Positions 19,467 through 29,600 of a stretch of DNA of 64,000 bases are shown here, piece by piece (within the stretch, counting starts at the first letter, position 1; each line of letters starts with the position of its first letter). A program made the translations under genes and the position numbers. Source of the DNA: Allochromatium vinosum DSM 180 (lineage in GTDB: Bacteria > Pseudomonadota > Gammaproteobacteria > Chromatiales > Chromatiaceae); contig NC_013851.1 in NCBI RefSeq assembly GCF_000025485.1, forward strand, positions 3,220,001 to 3,284,000, written 5' to 3'. Below the pieces are notes generated by a model, which made no database searches, had not been told where the DNA came from, and saw only the letters and a program-made list of their open reading frames with translations.

Positions 19467-20095
19467 ACGCGCCGTCTCCACCGCTGCGCATCCGACATCT
19501 GGCCGGACTCCAGGACTATGGAGCGACCTGGGCAGCGATGCGCGCCTTCACCGATACGCGCGACGCCGAGACGCCGGACGAACTCTGGCTGCTCGAACAT
19601 CCGCCGGTCTTCACGCTCGGTCAGGCCGGGCGTCCCGAGCATCTGCTCGCCCCCGGCGCCATCCCGGTGGTCCAGACCGATCGCGGCGGGCAAGTGACCT
19701 ATCATGGTCCGGGTCAGCTCGTCGCCTATCTGCTGCTCGATCTGCGACGCGCGGGGATCGGTATCAAGCGGCTGGTGGAGCGACTGGAACAGGCGATCAT
19801 TGATCTGCTGGCCGCGCACGGCATCGAGGCCGAACGGCGCCCCAACGCGCCCGGCGTCTATGTCGCCGACGCCAAGATCGCGTCACTGGGTCTGCGCGTG
19901 CGCAACGGCTGCAGCTATCACGGTCTGGCGCTCAACGTCGACCTGGACCTGGAACCCTTCGGCCGCATCAATCCCTGCGGCTATGCCGGACTGGCCGTCA
20001 CCCGGCTCGTCGATCATGTCCCTGGGATCACGCTCGCCGAGACGGCTCAGGCGCTGGCCGAGATCCTGCCGCGACAACTGAGCCGACCGGACTGA
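19463..20095 (+). CDS. lipB: Octanoyl-[ACP]:protein octanoyltransferase LipB
   Basis: 210-aa enzyme moving octanoate from acyl-carrier protein to lipoyl domains, the first step of lipoic acid synthesis. The catalytic pair is Lys138 (DAKIASLG) and Cys172 (NPCGYAGL). [14 protein letters not shown] at about 74-87 is the substrate-binding signature. The GTG start overlaps ybeD. The usual lipA partner is not next to it; the gene converges on cowN seven bases later. Confidence 0.96.
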   Translation: MNAPSPPLRIRHLAGLQDYGATWAAMRAFTDTRDAETPDELWLLEHPPVFTLGQAGRPEHLLAPGAIPVVQTDRGGQVTYHGPGQLVAYLLLDLRRAGIGIKRLVERLEQAIIDLLAAHGIEAERRPNAPGVYVADAKIASLGLRVRNGCSYHGLALNVDLDLEPFGRINPCGYAGLAVTRLVDHVPGITLAETAQALAEILPRQLSRPD

Positions 20096-20102
20096 AGCCG
20101 AC

Positions 20103-20390
20103 TCAGCAGCACTCGTCCTCGATCCGGTCGAGCAGATCCAGCCCTTCGCGGTGTCCGTGGTGCTCGAACAGGGCGCGGATATAGTTGACCTGACTGCCGA
20201 CGACGAACAGCTCGTCCTGCCCCATCCGCGTGATCTCATCGAGCTTGCGCTCGAAATAGGCGCTCCAGGACGAGGCCTCGGGCGCCTCGATACAGTCACG
20301 GATACAGTCCAGAACGCGACGCGCCTGCTCGTCGCACTCGATTCCCTCGAACGTGATATAGCGATCAATCTTCACGGCAGCCTGGGACAC
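20103..20390 (-). CDS. cowN: N2-fixation sustaining protein CowN
   Basis: Small protein of about 95 aa. The family signature is the RYITFEGIECD start and the C-terminal LLDRIEDECC. CowN allows nitrogenase to work in the presence of carbon monoxide in Rhodobacter and Gluconacetobacter. The GTG at 20390 was chosen because AGAGGAA lies nine bases upstream; a GTG at 20375 would give 90 aa, and the frame is open to 20456. No nif genes are nearby, so it is an isolated nitrogen-fixation accessory gene. A candidate sigma-54 site is at 20516-20531. Confidence 0.9.
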   Translation of the reverse strand: MSQAAVKIDRYITFEGIECDEQARRVLDCIRDCIEAPEASSWSAYFERKLDEITRMGQDELFVVGSQVNYIRALFEHHGHREGLDLLDRIEDECC

Positions 20391-20515
20391 GGTTGATGAT
20401 TCCTCTGTTGTCTCGAATCCGACACGACCCGGCTGGATCGGAACAGGCCAGGTCATTGATACCGGGTCGGTTTCGGTGGAGAGCCGCTACCGACCCATCA
20501 TGTGCCGGAGATTCA

Positions 20516-20531
20516 AGCAAGAACGAGGCCG
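20516..20531 (-). promoter_or_regulatory. Candidate sigma-54 (-24/-12) promoter for cowN
   Basis: Reading on the minus strand, CGGCCTCGTTCTTGCT has GG and GC ten bases apart, with GGC at -24 and TTGCT at -12. It matches the sigma-54 consensus in those cores but not at the A and C of TGGCAC. It would leave a leader of about 115 bases before cowN. I found no TGT-N10-ACA NifA site nearby. Confidence 0.35.
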
Positions 20532-20541
20532 GATTCGCGTC

Positions 20542-22056
20542 TCAGGGCACCCGCGCCACCGGACGCATCTCCTTGTCACAGGTGCCGCCGACACTCACCG
20601 AGCGCATCGCACCCGACCCCTTGCAGGTTTCGCCGCGATCGGCGATCCGGCAATGGAGTTCGACCGGATCGCCTGAGCCGAGCCAGTTCGGCACCTTGCG
20701 ATAGCGTCCGGTGCCGGCCGAGCGACAGCCGCCCGGGATGCCATAGGGCGGACAGTAATCCGGACGCTTCAGCGAGACCTTGCGCGCATCGACCAGGAAG
20801 CCCGGATAGTTGTCCTGGACGCGGACGACATCGCGATCCGGCTCCTGAGTGACCAGAAACTCTTTGAACGCATAGCCGGAGCCGGATTTGTCGCCGACCT
20901 CGATGCGGGTATTGGCGATCAGCGCGAAGTCGCCGCCCTTGCGCGCTACGGCGCCGGTCATGTACTCGACCCGGTCGTGGTTGGGGAAGCACTGGCCCAT
21001 GGCCGGGGCGTGATAGTAATGGCGCGTGGTGGTCAGATCGCTCAGACTGTTGCCGGGGAAGACGGCGCGCAGACCCGAATCACCGCCATAGAGGATCTGC
21101 TCGGCATCCGGCACGGTCTGGGCATACATGGCCTGGAGCTTGGCATAATTGTCGCGGTCGGCCAGATCCGGGCGCAGATAGCAGGCGGTCAGACCCGAAA
21201 TCTGGGTCAGGTACTCGTCCCAGATGTTGTACTGAGAAGGCGCTGAGGAGACGCCCTGGAAGTCGCCGGGAAAGGTACAACCCTGCTTACTCTGGCACTG
21301 GCCCACCGCACGATTGCGGATCGAGAGCACCACGATGTTGCGCTCGCAGGCGCCATAGGCATTGCAGCCGCGTCCCAGATGTCCCTCGTAGAGCGCGGTG
21401 CGCATGGCGTAATCCAGGTGCTTGGCGCGCGCGAGCGTGGTCGGCGAACCGAGATCCGAGCGCCGGGCGCTGAAATCCTCCCAGGCGCGTTCCAGAGCCT
21501 GACGGCGGCGCGTCAGGCGCGCGTTGACCGAAGCACATTCGTTCGAATCATGGAAGGCGCGCACGATGCGGTCGAGTTCACTGGTGCCGCCGGTCGAGCC
21601 GTTTCGTCGACCCGAGCGCGGCGGATCGAAGAAGGGCGCCTTCTCCAGCGCATAGAGCTCGCGCACATTGATGACGTTGCGCACGCTGGCCGGGCAGTGA
21701 TGGTTGCGTACCTGGAGTTCCTTGCGTTCGGCCACGGCGCGCTTGAAGACCTCGGTCGAGGCCGGAGTCGCCGAGCGCGGGTCGACCACGACCTCGAAGC
21801 CGACATAGGGCGTGCCGTCCCTGTCGGTCAGCGGCTCGCCGTCGCGGATCATCAGACAGGGGATGACCGAGGTGCCTTGCACCAGGGTTCCGGCACGTCC
21901 GGCGGCGGTGCCGGCAGCCGCGAAGCGGTCGGCGTCGTAATAGGGGACGTCCATGGGGCCATTGAACTTGTAGACCGTCATCACGGGCGTGGCCGGAATC
22001 GCAGCCAGCAGATCGAACGAGACGAGTAGCGCGAGCGCGCCGAACCAGATACGCAT
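20542..22056 (-). CDS. Unrecognised secreted cysteine-rich protein
   Basis: 504-aa protein I cannot assign to a family. It has an N-terminal signal peptide (about MRIWFGALALLVSFDLLAA, cleavage near residue 19) and no other clear membrane segment. The mature part contains 14 cysteines, an even number, spread over the whole length and often in pairs (CNAYGAC, CQSKQGC, CPPYGIPGGC), which suggests a disulfide-stabilised periplasmic or extracellular protein. I see no catalytic motif, heme-binding CxxCH, lipobox or sorting signal. It is divergent from the solute-binding protein gene across 168 bases and lies 151 bases upstream of cowN. It looks real from its codon pattern and long frame. Confidence 0.75.
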   Translation of the reverse strand: MRIWFGALALLVSFDLLAAIPATPVMTVYKFNGPMDVPYYDADRFAAAGTAAGRAGTLVQGTSVIPCLMIRDGEPLTDRDGTPYVGFEVVVDPRSATPASTEVFKRAVAERKELQVRNHHCPASVRNVINVRELYALEKAPFFDPPRSGRRNGSTGGTSELDRIVRAFHDSNECASVNARLTRRRQALERAWEDFSARRSDLGSPTTLARAKHLDYAMRTALYEGHLGRGCNAYGACERNIVVLSIRNRAVGQCQSKQGCTFPGDFQGVSSAPSQYNIWDEYLTQISGLTACYLRPDLADRDNYAKLQAMYAQTVPDAEQILYGGDSGLRAVFPGNSLSDLTTTRHYYHAPAMGQCFPNHDRVEYMTGAVARKGGDFALIANTRIEVGDKSGSGYAFKEFLVTQEPDRDVVRVQDNYPGFLVDARKVSLKRPDYCPPYGIPGGCRSAGTGRYRKVPNWLGSGDPVELHCRIADRGETCKGSGAMRSVSVGGTCDKEMRPVARVP

Positions 22057-22224
22057 GAGACTGAACCTTCCTCGATGTTGGATGCAGGGGGCGTTCTAGG
22101 CTAGGCCAAGCCGGAGTGCGAATCCACCCCCGAGTCCTTCACAGGGACCGGCATGCTTGAGAATGACGCCCTGATATGCCGTAATGCAAACTCGAATCGA
22201 GACCGTTCCGAGGATCAAGTCACC

Positions 22225-23100
22225 ATGTCACACGCACTCAGGCTGTTCGTCGGCGTCCTGCTGATCGCCATGCACGGCCCCGTCATGGCCGACGACGATC
22301 GTCTCCAGCGCATCCGGACGGCCCAGACCCTGCGCGTCTGCATCTGGCCGGATTACTACGGCATCTCGTTCCGCAATCCCAAGACGCTCCAGCTCTCGGG
22401 GATCGATGCCGATCTGGCGCGCGAACTGGCCCGCGACCTCGGCGTCGAGGCCGAGTTCGTCGACAGCGCCTTCGCCAGCCTGATCGAGGACGTGCTCGGC
22501 GACCGCTGCGACATCGCCATGTTCGCCATCGGCATCACGCCGGCGCGTCAGCAGCATCTGCGTTTCACCCAGCCGTATCTGGCCAGCGACATCTATGCCA
22601 TCACCACCCGCACCAATCGGCGCATCCGCGACTGGTCAGACATCGACCAGCCGGGCACCGTGGTCGCCGTGGCCAAGGGCACGCTGCACGAGGCGGTCAT
22701 GCGCGAGAAACTCCAGCACGCCGAGTTGCGCGTGCTCGACACGCCCCATTCCCGTGAGCAGGAAGTCCAGTCGGGACGGGCTGACATCTTCATGACCGAC
22801 TATGCGTACAGCCGGCGCATGCTCGACAATCACGACTGGGCGCGTCTCGTCTCGCCCACCCAGTCCGATCAGAACACCGGCTACACCTGGATGACGACGC
22901 CGGGCATCGACCAGCACGACTGGGAACGGATCGTCTCGCCGAGCGCGAGCTATCACCTCACGCCCTACGCCTGGGCCATGGCGCCGGGCGATGACGCCTT
23001 CCACGCGCGCGTCGAGCGTTTCATCACCGCGATCAAGACCGATGGCCGACTCCTGGAGGCGGCGCGCCGTCACGGTCTCGAACCCATCGTGGTGCATTGA
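22225..23100 (+). CDS. Periplasmic solute-binding protein, family 3 (amino-acid type)
   Basis: 291-aa protein with a signal peptide ending near residue 22 (VMA/DDD) and the SBP_bac_3 fold: RVCIWPDYYGISFRN, GIDADLARELARDLG, DIAMFAIGITPARQQHLRFTQPY. There is no ABC permease or ATPase gene beside it. It is followed after 25 bases by a membrane histidine kinase, so it may present a ligand to that sensor; this is inference. Residues 202-257 hold a tandem duplication described separately. The ATG at 22225 precedes the signal peptide, and the frame is open to 22153 without family sequence. Confidence 0.88.
   Translation: MSHALRLFVGVLLIAMHGPVMADDDRLQRIRTAQTLRVCIWPDYYGISFRNPKTLQLSGIDADLARELARDLGVEAEFVDSAFASLIEDVLGDRCDIAMFAIGITPARQQHLRFTQPYLASDIYAITTRTNRRIRDWSDIDQPGTVVAVAKGTLHEAVMREKLQHAELRVLDTPHSREQEVQSGRADIFMTDYAYSRRMLDNHDWARLVSPTQSDQNTGYTWMTTPGIDQHDWERIVSPSASYHLTPYAWAMAPGDDAFHARVERFITAIKTDGRLLEAARRHGLEPIVVH
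22828..22995 (+). repeat. Tandem 28-residue duplication inside the solute-binding protein
   Basis: Two adjacent 84-base units encode residues 202-229 and 230-257. They share 14 of 28 residues, including HDW-R-VSP, a Y, a W and PG-D at the same places. The second unit matches the position of the conserved last strand and loop of SBP_bac_3 proteins, so the first is likely the extra copy. The DNA copies have diverged, so the duplication is old. Confidence 0.8.
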
Positions 23101-23125
23101 GCCAGCCCGGCATCCGGCCGCATTC

Positions 23126-25246
23126 ATGTCTCACAGCGAATCACAGCGACACGGCCTGATCCTGGCCGCCCTGGTCCTATTGGCGAGCGGCTGGCTGGCG
23201 GCCTTCGGCATCACGCTCTGGCGTCTGCACGACAAGGCCACCACGGATGCCTTCGCCACGGCCCGGATGCACGCACGCAATTTCGAGGATTATCTGACCA
23301 AGACGCTCCAGGTCATCGACCTGAGCGTGGGCAATCTGCCGCCGGGACAGGATCTGACCGACGACCGGGCGCTCGCAACGCATCTGACCGGATTGCTGCG
23401 TCCCTCGCCCTTTCTGCGCTCGCTGTCGATCCTGACGACGGATGGCTCGGTGATCGGCAGTTCGGATGCACGCAATATCGGTCTCAGGATCACACTGGAC
23501 GGCTTCTACCCGGAGACCACTCTGGGCGGCGCCCCGCCACGCATCGGCCGACCCTGGGTGGGACGGGATCTGGCGAACGCGACCCCGAGCACGGGCCAAC
23601 CACCGCCGCCGCGTGCCGCCAGCCTGATTCCGGTCATGCACCGCTTCGAACTCGACGACACGCCCTACTGGTGGCTGGCCGCACTCAACCCGGACGACTT
23701 CATCGGCCATTTCAGCCAACTGCTGCCGATCGAGGAGGGGCGCGTCCAGCTCCTGCGCTATGACGGTCTGCTGCTGCTCTCGACCAGTCCCGACGACATC
23801 CCCGGACGCCCGGATCAGTCCGGCGCGGTGCCCGCGCGGCTGGAGCGCCAGGAGCTGGGCGAGCTGGCGCAGACACTGGCCGACGGCCATCACGTCCTGA
23901 CGGCCTATCGCGCCTCCAGCCGCTATCCGGCCGTGATCGCCGTCCATCTCGATCGCGGCTACATCCAGGCACAGTGGCTCCGTGAAGCGGGCCGGCTGTC
24001 GATGATCGTCGTGCCGATCCTGGCCGCGCTCTCGGCGGCCATCCTGCTGCTCTGGCTGCGCCGCCGCCGTCTCGCGCAGCAGCGCGCCGAACTGGAACGC
24101 CAGCGCCGGCTGACCTCCAGCGTCTTCGAGGCCAGCAGCGACGCCATCATGCTGACCACGCCCTCGGGCGAGATCCTCTCGACCAACCCAGCCTTCGAAC
24201 GCATGACCGGCTACAGCGGCGCGGAGGCGCTGGGGCGCAATCCGCGCTTCCTGTCCTCCGGGCTGCACGACCAGACCTTCTATCGCGATATCTGGTGTGC
24301 CGTCATCACCCAGGGGCACTGGCGCGGCGAGATCGTCAATCGCCGCCGGGATGGCGAACTCTACAATGCCCTCCTGACCATCGATGCCGTGCACGACGAG
24401 TACGGCGAGCTCCAGCACTATGTCGGTGTCACGTCGGACATCACCGACCGCAAGCGGCACGAGGCCGAACTGCTGGCCGCCAAGGAGCGTGCCGAAAGCG
24501 CCGCGCGCGCCAAGACGACCTTCCTCTCGACCATGAGCCATGAGCTGCGCACGCCCATGCACGGCATCCTGGGCATGACCCAACTGCTACTGGAATCGGA
24601 TCTGAACGAACGCCAGCGGCGTCAGCTCGACACCGTCAAGCGTTCAGCCGACACCTTGCTGGCCATCCTGGCCGATATCCTCGACTACACGCGCATGGAC
24701 GCCGAGGAACTCCAGCTCCAGCCCGGCCCCTGTGATCCGCTCCGGATCATCCGGGACGTCATGACCGTCTACGCCCCCCAGGCCGAGAAAAAAGGACTGG
24801 GCTTCGTCCTGGACTCCAGCCGTCCGGCGCCGGGATTCGTGATCGTCGATGCACGGCGCTTGCAGCAGATACTCGACAAGCTGACCGCCAATGCCGTCAA
24901 GTTCACCCACGAAGGCGAGATCCGGCTCGCGACCTGGCTCGACACCGAGACGCCGGCGGGCGGGAGCGGCCGGCTCGCCATCTGCGTGACGGATACCGGG
25001 ATCGGCATTCCGGACGCGCTGCATGAGAGCATCTTCGAGCCCTTCGTCCAGGCCGACGGCTCGCATACGCGGCGCTATGGCGGCACCGGGCTGGGTCTGG
25101 CCATCGCCCGCCGTCTGGCCGAAGCGCTGGGCGGCACCCTGAGCGTGGAGAGTGAACCCGACCAGGGCAGTCGCTTCACGCTCAGTATTCCCGTCCAGCC
25201 GATCGAGATCGGCCGCGCGTCGTCCCCATCATCGAATCCGAGCTGA
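23126..25246 (+). CDS. Membrane sensor histidine kinase (Cache-PAS-HisKA-HATPase)
   Basis: 706-aa inner-membrane kinase. A first helix lies at about 10-32. A periplasmic Cache-like sensor (about 40-285) contains LSVGNLPPGQ and TDGSVIGSSD, as in other dCache sensors. A second helix lies at 292-311, a PAS domain at about 330-445, then HisKA with the phosphorylated His472 in FLSTMSHELRTP, and an HATPase domain with DTGIGIP and GGTGLGLAI. There is no receiver domain, so a separate response regulator is needed and none is adjacent. The gene is 25 bases after the solute-binding protein and six bases before the PAP2 gene. Confidence 0.9.
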   Translation: MSHSESQRHGLILAALVLLASGWLAAFGITLWRLHDKATTDAFATARMHARNFEDYLTKTLQVIDLSVGNLPPGQDLTDDRALATHLTGLLRPSPFLRSLSILTTDGSVIGSSDARNIGLRITLDGFYPETTLGGAPPRIGRPWVGRDLANATPSTGQPPPPRAASLIPVMHRFELDDTPYWWLAALNPDDFIGHFSQLLPIEEGRVQLLRYDGLLLLSTSPDDIPGRPDQSGAVPARLERQELGELAQTLADGHHVLTAYRASSRYPAVIAVHLDRGYIQAQWLREAGRLSMIVVPILAALSAAILLLWLRRRRLAQQRAELERQRRLTSSVFEASSDAIMLTTPSGEILSTNPAFERMTGYSGAEALGRNPRFLSSGLHDQTFYRDIWCAVITQGHWRGEIVNRRRDGELYNALLTIDAVHDEYGELQHYVGVTSDITDRKRHEAELLAAKERAESAARAKTTFLSTMSHELRTPMHGILGMTQLLLESDLNERQRRQLDTVKRSADTLLAILADILDYTRMDAEELQLQPGPCDPLRIIRDVMTVYAPQAEKKGLGFVLDSSRPAPGFVIVDARRLQQILDKLTANAVKFTHEGEIRLATWLDTETPAGGSGRLAICVTDTGIGIPDALHESIFEPFVQADGSHTRRYGGTGLGLAIARRLAEALGGTLSVESEPDQGSRFTLSIPVQPIEIGRASSPSSNPS

Positions 25247-25252
25247 TCGCCC

Positions 25253-25984
25253 ATGTCCAGTGTCCTGTCGCCTCTGACCCGTTCGAGCCGGTTCGGCGTC
25301 CCCCTGATCCTCTGGATCGGTTTTCCGGTCTTCGCCCTGCTGATGGTGCTGTGGCCGGGTCTCGATCTGGCCGTCTCCGGCATGTTCTACACGCCTGGAG
25401 CCGGATTCACGCTCAAGGGCGAGCCTTGGGAGCGTGCGCTCCATGAGTCGGTGCCTGTGCTGATGGTGGGGGTGAATCTGGCTCTGATCGCGCTCTGGTG
25501 GTTCAACCGGCGCACCGGGCGCGGCTGGCTCGGGTTCACGGGGCGCAAGCTGGCGTTTCTGCTCTGTCTGCTGGTCCTGGTGCCGGGTCTGCTCGTCAAC
25601 CTGACCTTCAAGGAGCATTGGGGGCGGGCGCGGCCGGTCACTGTGATGGAGTTCGGCGGGGACAAGACCTTTACGCCGGCCTTCGTGCTCTCGGATCAGG
25701 AGGGCGGCTCGTTCAGTTCGGGACATGCGGCGGCGGCGGCCTATCTGGTGGCGGTGGCCGCAACCCTGGCCGGGCGCGGCTCGCTCTGGATGTGGCTGGT
25801 GCTGGTCTATGCGCTTGGGGTCGGGCTGGCGCGTCTGGTCTCGGGCGGGCACTTTTTGAGCGACGTGCTGACGTCGCTGCTCCTGGTGTGGATCGGTTAT
25901 CGGTTGCTGGGCTGGCTCTTCTTTCCCGAGACGCAAGCGGCGAAAGCCGGCATTCGAGTTCAGTCGAAGACCACATCCTCGTAG
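25253..25984 (+). CDS. PAP2-family membrane phosphatase
   Basis: 243-aa membrane protein with about five or six helices and all three PAP2 phosphatase motifs: KEHWGRARP (residues 120-128), SFSSGHA (153-159) and RLVSGGHFLSD (194-204). Such enzymes dephosphorylate lipid or isoprenoid phosphates, such as undecaprenyl diphosphate, phosphatidylglycerol phosphate or lipid A; the substrate cannot be told here. It starts six bases after the kinase gene and may be cotranscribed. Its 3' end overlaps the convergent Uma2 gene by 25 bases. Confidence 0.88.
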   Translation: MSSVLSPLTRSSRFGVPLILWIGFPVFALLMVLWPGLDLAVSGMFYTPGAGFTLKGEPWERALHESVPVLMVGVNLALIALWWFNRRTGRGWLGFTGRKLAFLLCLLVLVPGLLVNLTFKEHWGRARPVTVMEFGGDKTFTPAFVLSDQEGGSFSSGHAAAAAYLVAVAATLAGRGSLWMWLVLVYALGVGLARLVSGGHFLSDVLTSLLLVWIGYRLLGWLFFPETQAAKAGIRVQSKTTSS

Positions 25985-26529
25985 ACGGCGTCCTGGTCGC
26001 AGGAGAACTCCAGGGATTCGAGCACGAGCGGCGCATCCGAAGCCACCGGAGACAGCAGCCAGCCCTGGTCGCAACGCCGGAAGACCTCGATCGAGCGGCT
26101 ACGTGAATCGATCAGAACATATTCGCGCAGGGTCTCCAACTGCCGATAGTGGGCGAACTTGGCGCCGCGATCATAGGCTTCGGTCGATTCCGACAGGACT
26201 TCGATGATGAGGGTCGGTTCGCGCTTGAGCTTGCGTTCGCCCGCGTCGGACGATGAGCAGGTGACGAAGACGTCGGGATAGAAGACGTTTTCGGAGGTCT
26301 GAGTGGCGACTTGCAGCTTCATGTCGGCCATATAGACCCGGCAAGGCGTACCACGCACATGGGCACGCAGTAGCGCGCCCATGTTCAGCGCGACGGTGAC
26401 ATGCTCCTCTGTCGCGCCGGCCATGGAGAAGACCTCACCGGCGATGTATTCGTGCTTGATGTCGGAGGCTTCCTCGCCCGCCAGATAGTCTTCCAGGGTC
26501 AGGCGCTGGGCTTCGGCTAGGTTCGACAT
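25960..26529 (-). CDS. Uma2 family (DUF820) putative nuclease-fold protein
   Basis: 189-aa protein of the PD-(D/E)XK-like Uma2 family, with LTLEDYLAGE, HEYIAGEVFSMAGAT, YPDVFVTC, PTLIIEVLSEST and KFAHYRQL in order. Biological function of the family is unproven despite the nuclease fold. The ATG at 26529 was preferred over the one at 26535 because GGAG is seven bases upstream of it. The 3' end overlaps the PAP2 gene tail to tail. It is common in cyanobacteria and seen in Chromatiaceae; transfer cannot be judged from composition here. Confidence 0.88.
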   Translation of the reverse strand: MSNLAEAQRLTLEDYLAGEEASDIKHEYIAGEVFSMAGATEEHVTVALNMGALLRAHVRGTPCRVYMADMKLQVATQTSENVFYPDVFVTCSSSDAGERKLKREPTLIIEVLSESTEAYDRGAKFAHYRQLETLREYVLIDSRSRSIEVFRRCDQGWLLSPVASDAPLVLESLEFSCDQDAVYEDVVFD

Positions 26530-26610
26530 GGCCATGGCTCCGTCGATCGTGGTTGGGTCTCGTCTAGGCTATCAGGATCGGCGTCGTTTTGCTGTCCCTG
26601 ATCGCCGCGC

Positions 26611-29600
26611 TCACGTCAGATTTTGCTCCAACTCGTCCAGCACCGTCAGAGCGGCCTCGAAGTCATAGTACTCGATGGCCCGAGTCATCCGGCCCATGAG
26701 CAACCCGAGCGCACTGCCCGCCAGCAGCGGGGTCAGTTCATCGACCACATCCGCCGCCTCGGTGTCGTCGTCGAGCAGCAGAGCACGCAAGCGAGCCAGG
26801 ATCGGCTCGACGACCGCACGCTCGACCGGAGCCGCACCGGATTCAGCCGATTCCGATCGATCGAGCACCGCCAAGCCGGCCAGCACAGGTTCCAGACAGA
26901 CCAGCGTCTCGGCCAGAAGCACGTCGAGATGCTCGGCTGATTCACCCGCCTGACAGGCCGATTCCAGCGCCTGAGCCGCTGCCTGCACATCAGGCGCGGC
27001 GATATTGCCGGCCACGCCCTTGAGCGTATGGGCGCAGCGCGTGGCGGCCTCGGGGTCGGAGTCGAGCCGCGCCGCCGTGAAACGCACGGCAAAGTCGCCC
27101 TGACTCTCGCGGAAGCGGCGCAGAAGCTTGAGATACAGACGCGGATCATTCTGACTGATGGCCAGCCCCGCCTGGGTGTCGATCCCCGGAAGTTCGGGGA
27201 TCGACTCGACCGGCGTATCCGGGATCTCGATACGGACAGCCGACGCAAACGATGGCAGAACGGCCCGTGCCGGACGAATCCACTTGGCCAGGGTCGCGAA
27301 CATCTCGCGCACATTGATCGGCTTGCCGATGTGGTCGTTCATGCCCGCCGCGAGCGCCTTCTCACGGTCGCCGCTCATGACGTTGGCGGTCATGGCGATC
27401 ACCGGCAACCCCGCCAGCTCCGGCTGCTCGCGGATGGCGCGCGTGGCCGTGTAGCCGTCCATCACCGGCATCTGACAATCCATGAGCACGCCGTCGAACC
27501 GTGACTCACCGGCGAGCCGTTCCAGCGCCTCGCGCCCATTGGCGGCGATCTCGACACTCAGTCCGTTGCTCACCAGCAGCTCCAGCGCCAGTTCCTGATT
27601 GAGTTCGTTGTCCTCGACCAGCAGCACATGGGCGCCGCGCAGACCGGCGATCGCCTCAGAGGATTCCTCCTGACGATTGGGCATGCGTGTGAACTGCCCG
27701 CCCCGACGACCGACGGCGTGCATGATGGCATCGAGCAGGTTCGAAGATGTCACCGGCTTGGTCAGGAAACCGGACACACCCAGCTCGACGGCCACCTGAT
27801 GCGCCGCCTCGTGCCCGTAGGCCGTCACCATGATCAGGGCCGGTGCCTGGGTGATCTCGGTTTGGGCGCACAACCGCCGGATGGTCTCGATGCCGTCCAT
27901 CTCGGGCATCTTCCAGTCCATCAACACCAGATCGAAGGGTTCCAGCCGATCGACGACACGCAAACGATCGAGCGCTTCACGGCCGCTCGCCGCCGATTCG
28001 ACGGCGAAGCCGAAGGCCAATAGCATCTGGGTCAGGATCTCGCGCGCGGTGGCATTGTCGTCGACGACCAGAATCCGCAGCGACAATGCTTCGAGTGTCA
28101 GACGCGCGGGTTCACTGACGACGCCGGACTGCTGCCCAAGGCGCACATCGAAGCCGAACGTACTGCCCGCCCCCGGCGCGCTCTCAACCCGGATCTCGCC
28201 GCCCATCAGCTCGGTCAGACGCGTGGAGATCGTCAGCCCCAGGCCGGTGCCGCCATATTTGCGCGTCGTCGACATATCGGCCTGACTGAACGGTTCAAAC
28301 AACCGCGCCTGCTGCTCCGCCGACATCCCGATGCCGGTGTCGCACACACTGAAACCGAGCCGCACCCAGTCCGCGCCCTGATCCATCACCCTGACCGAGA
28401 TCAGGATCTCGCCGCCCGGCTCAGTGAACTTGACCGCGTTGTTGCCGAGATTGATCAGGATCTGTCCCAGCCGCAGCGGATCGCCGACGAGCGCCGTCGG
28501 CACCTCGGGGGGCAGATCGAACATCAGTTCCACGCCCTTTTCCTCGGCCTTGAGACCGACCAGATTCGCGAGATTGTCCATCACGTCTTCGAGCCGGAAC
28601 GCGATGTGCTCGATGTCGAGTTTGCCGGCCTCGATCTTGGAGAAGTCCAGGATGTCGTTGATGATCCCGAGCAGAGACTCAGCCGAGCGGTGGACCTTCT
28701 CGATGTAGTTGCGCTGACGCGCGTCGAGTTCGGTCTGCAGCGCCAGATGCGACAGGCCGATGATGGCGTTCATCGGCGTGCGGATCTCGTGACTCATGTT
28801 GGCCAGGAAGCTCGACTTGGCCTGCGTGGCCTCCTCGGCCAGCTCCTTGGCGGCCAGCAACTCGACTTCGGCGGCCTTGCGATCGCTGATGTCGATCACG
28901 GTCCCGGCCAGATCGATCGGAGCCCCCGCCGAGTCATAGCTGGCCTGTCCCTGCTCGTAGACATGATGGATCCGGCCCTCGCGGTCGATGATCCGGTATT
29001 CGACCGTATAGGGCAGATGCCGCGACACGGCTGCATCGATCAACTGTTCGACATGCGCGACGTCATCGGGATGAATGAGGCTGGTATAGGTGCGTACGCC
29101 CTTGTGGATGAACGCGCTGGCCGGATAGCCCGATAGTCGCTCGATCTCATCGCTGATGAACAGCATGGTCCAGTCCGAGTCGATCAGACAGCGGAAGACC
29201 GTGCCTGGAATGGTGCTGACCAGATTCCGGAACAAACGCTCGCGCGCGGCCAGCTCCTCATCGATGCGCCGGCGCTCGGTGAGATCCTGGCTCATGGCGA
29301 CGAAGTGCGTCACCTGTCCGCGGCGATTGGTCACAGGCGCGATCGAGACCGAGACCCAATAGAACTCGCCATCCTTTTTGCGGTTGCAGATCTCGCCGTT
29401 CCAGGTCCGGCCGCTCAGGATGGTGTCCCAGAGTTCGACATAGAGTTCCGGGGGGTTGAGATCGCTCTTGAGCAGGCGCGGATTCTCCCCGATGGCCTCC
29501 TCGCGCGCATAGCCGGTCAGCCGGGTGAAGGCCGGATTGACGTGCTCGATACGGCCCTCGACATCGGTGATCACGATGCACAGCGGGTTCTGCTCGACCA

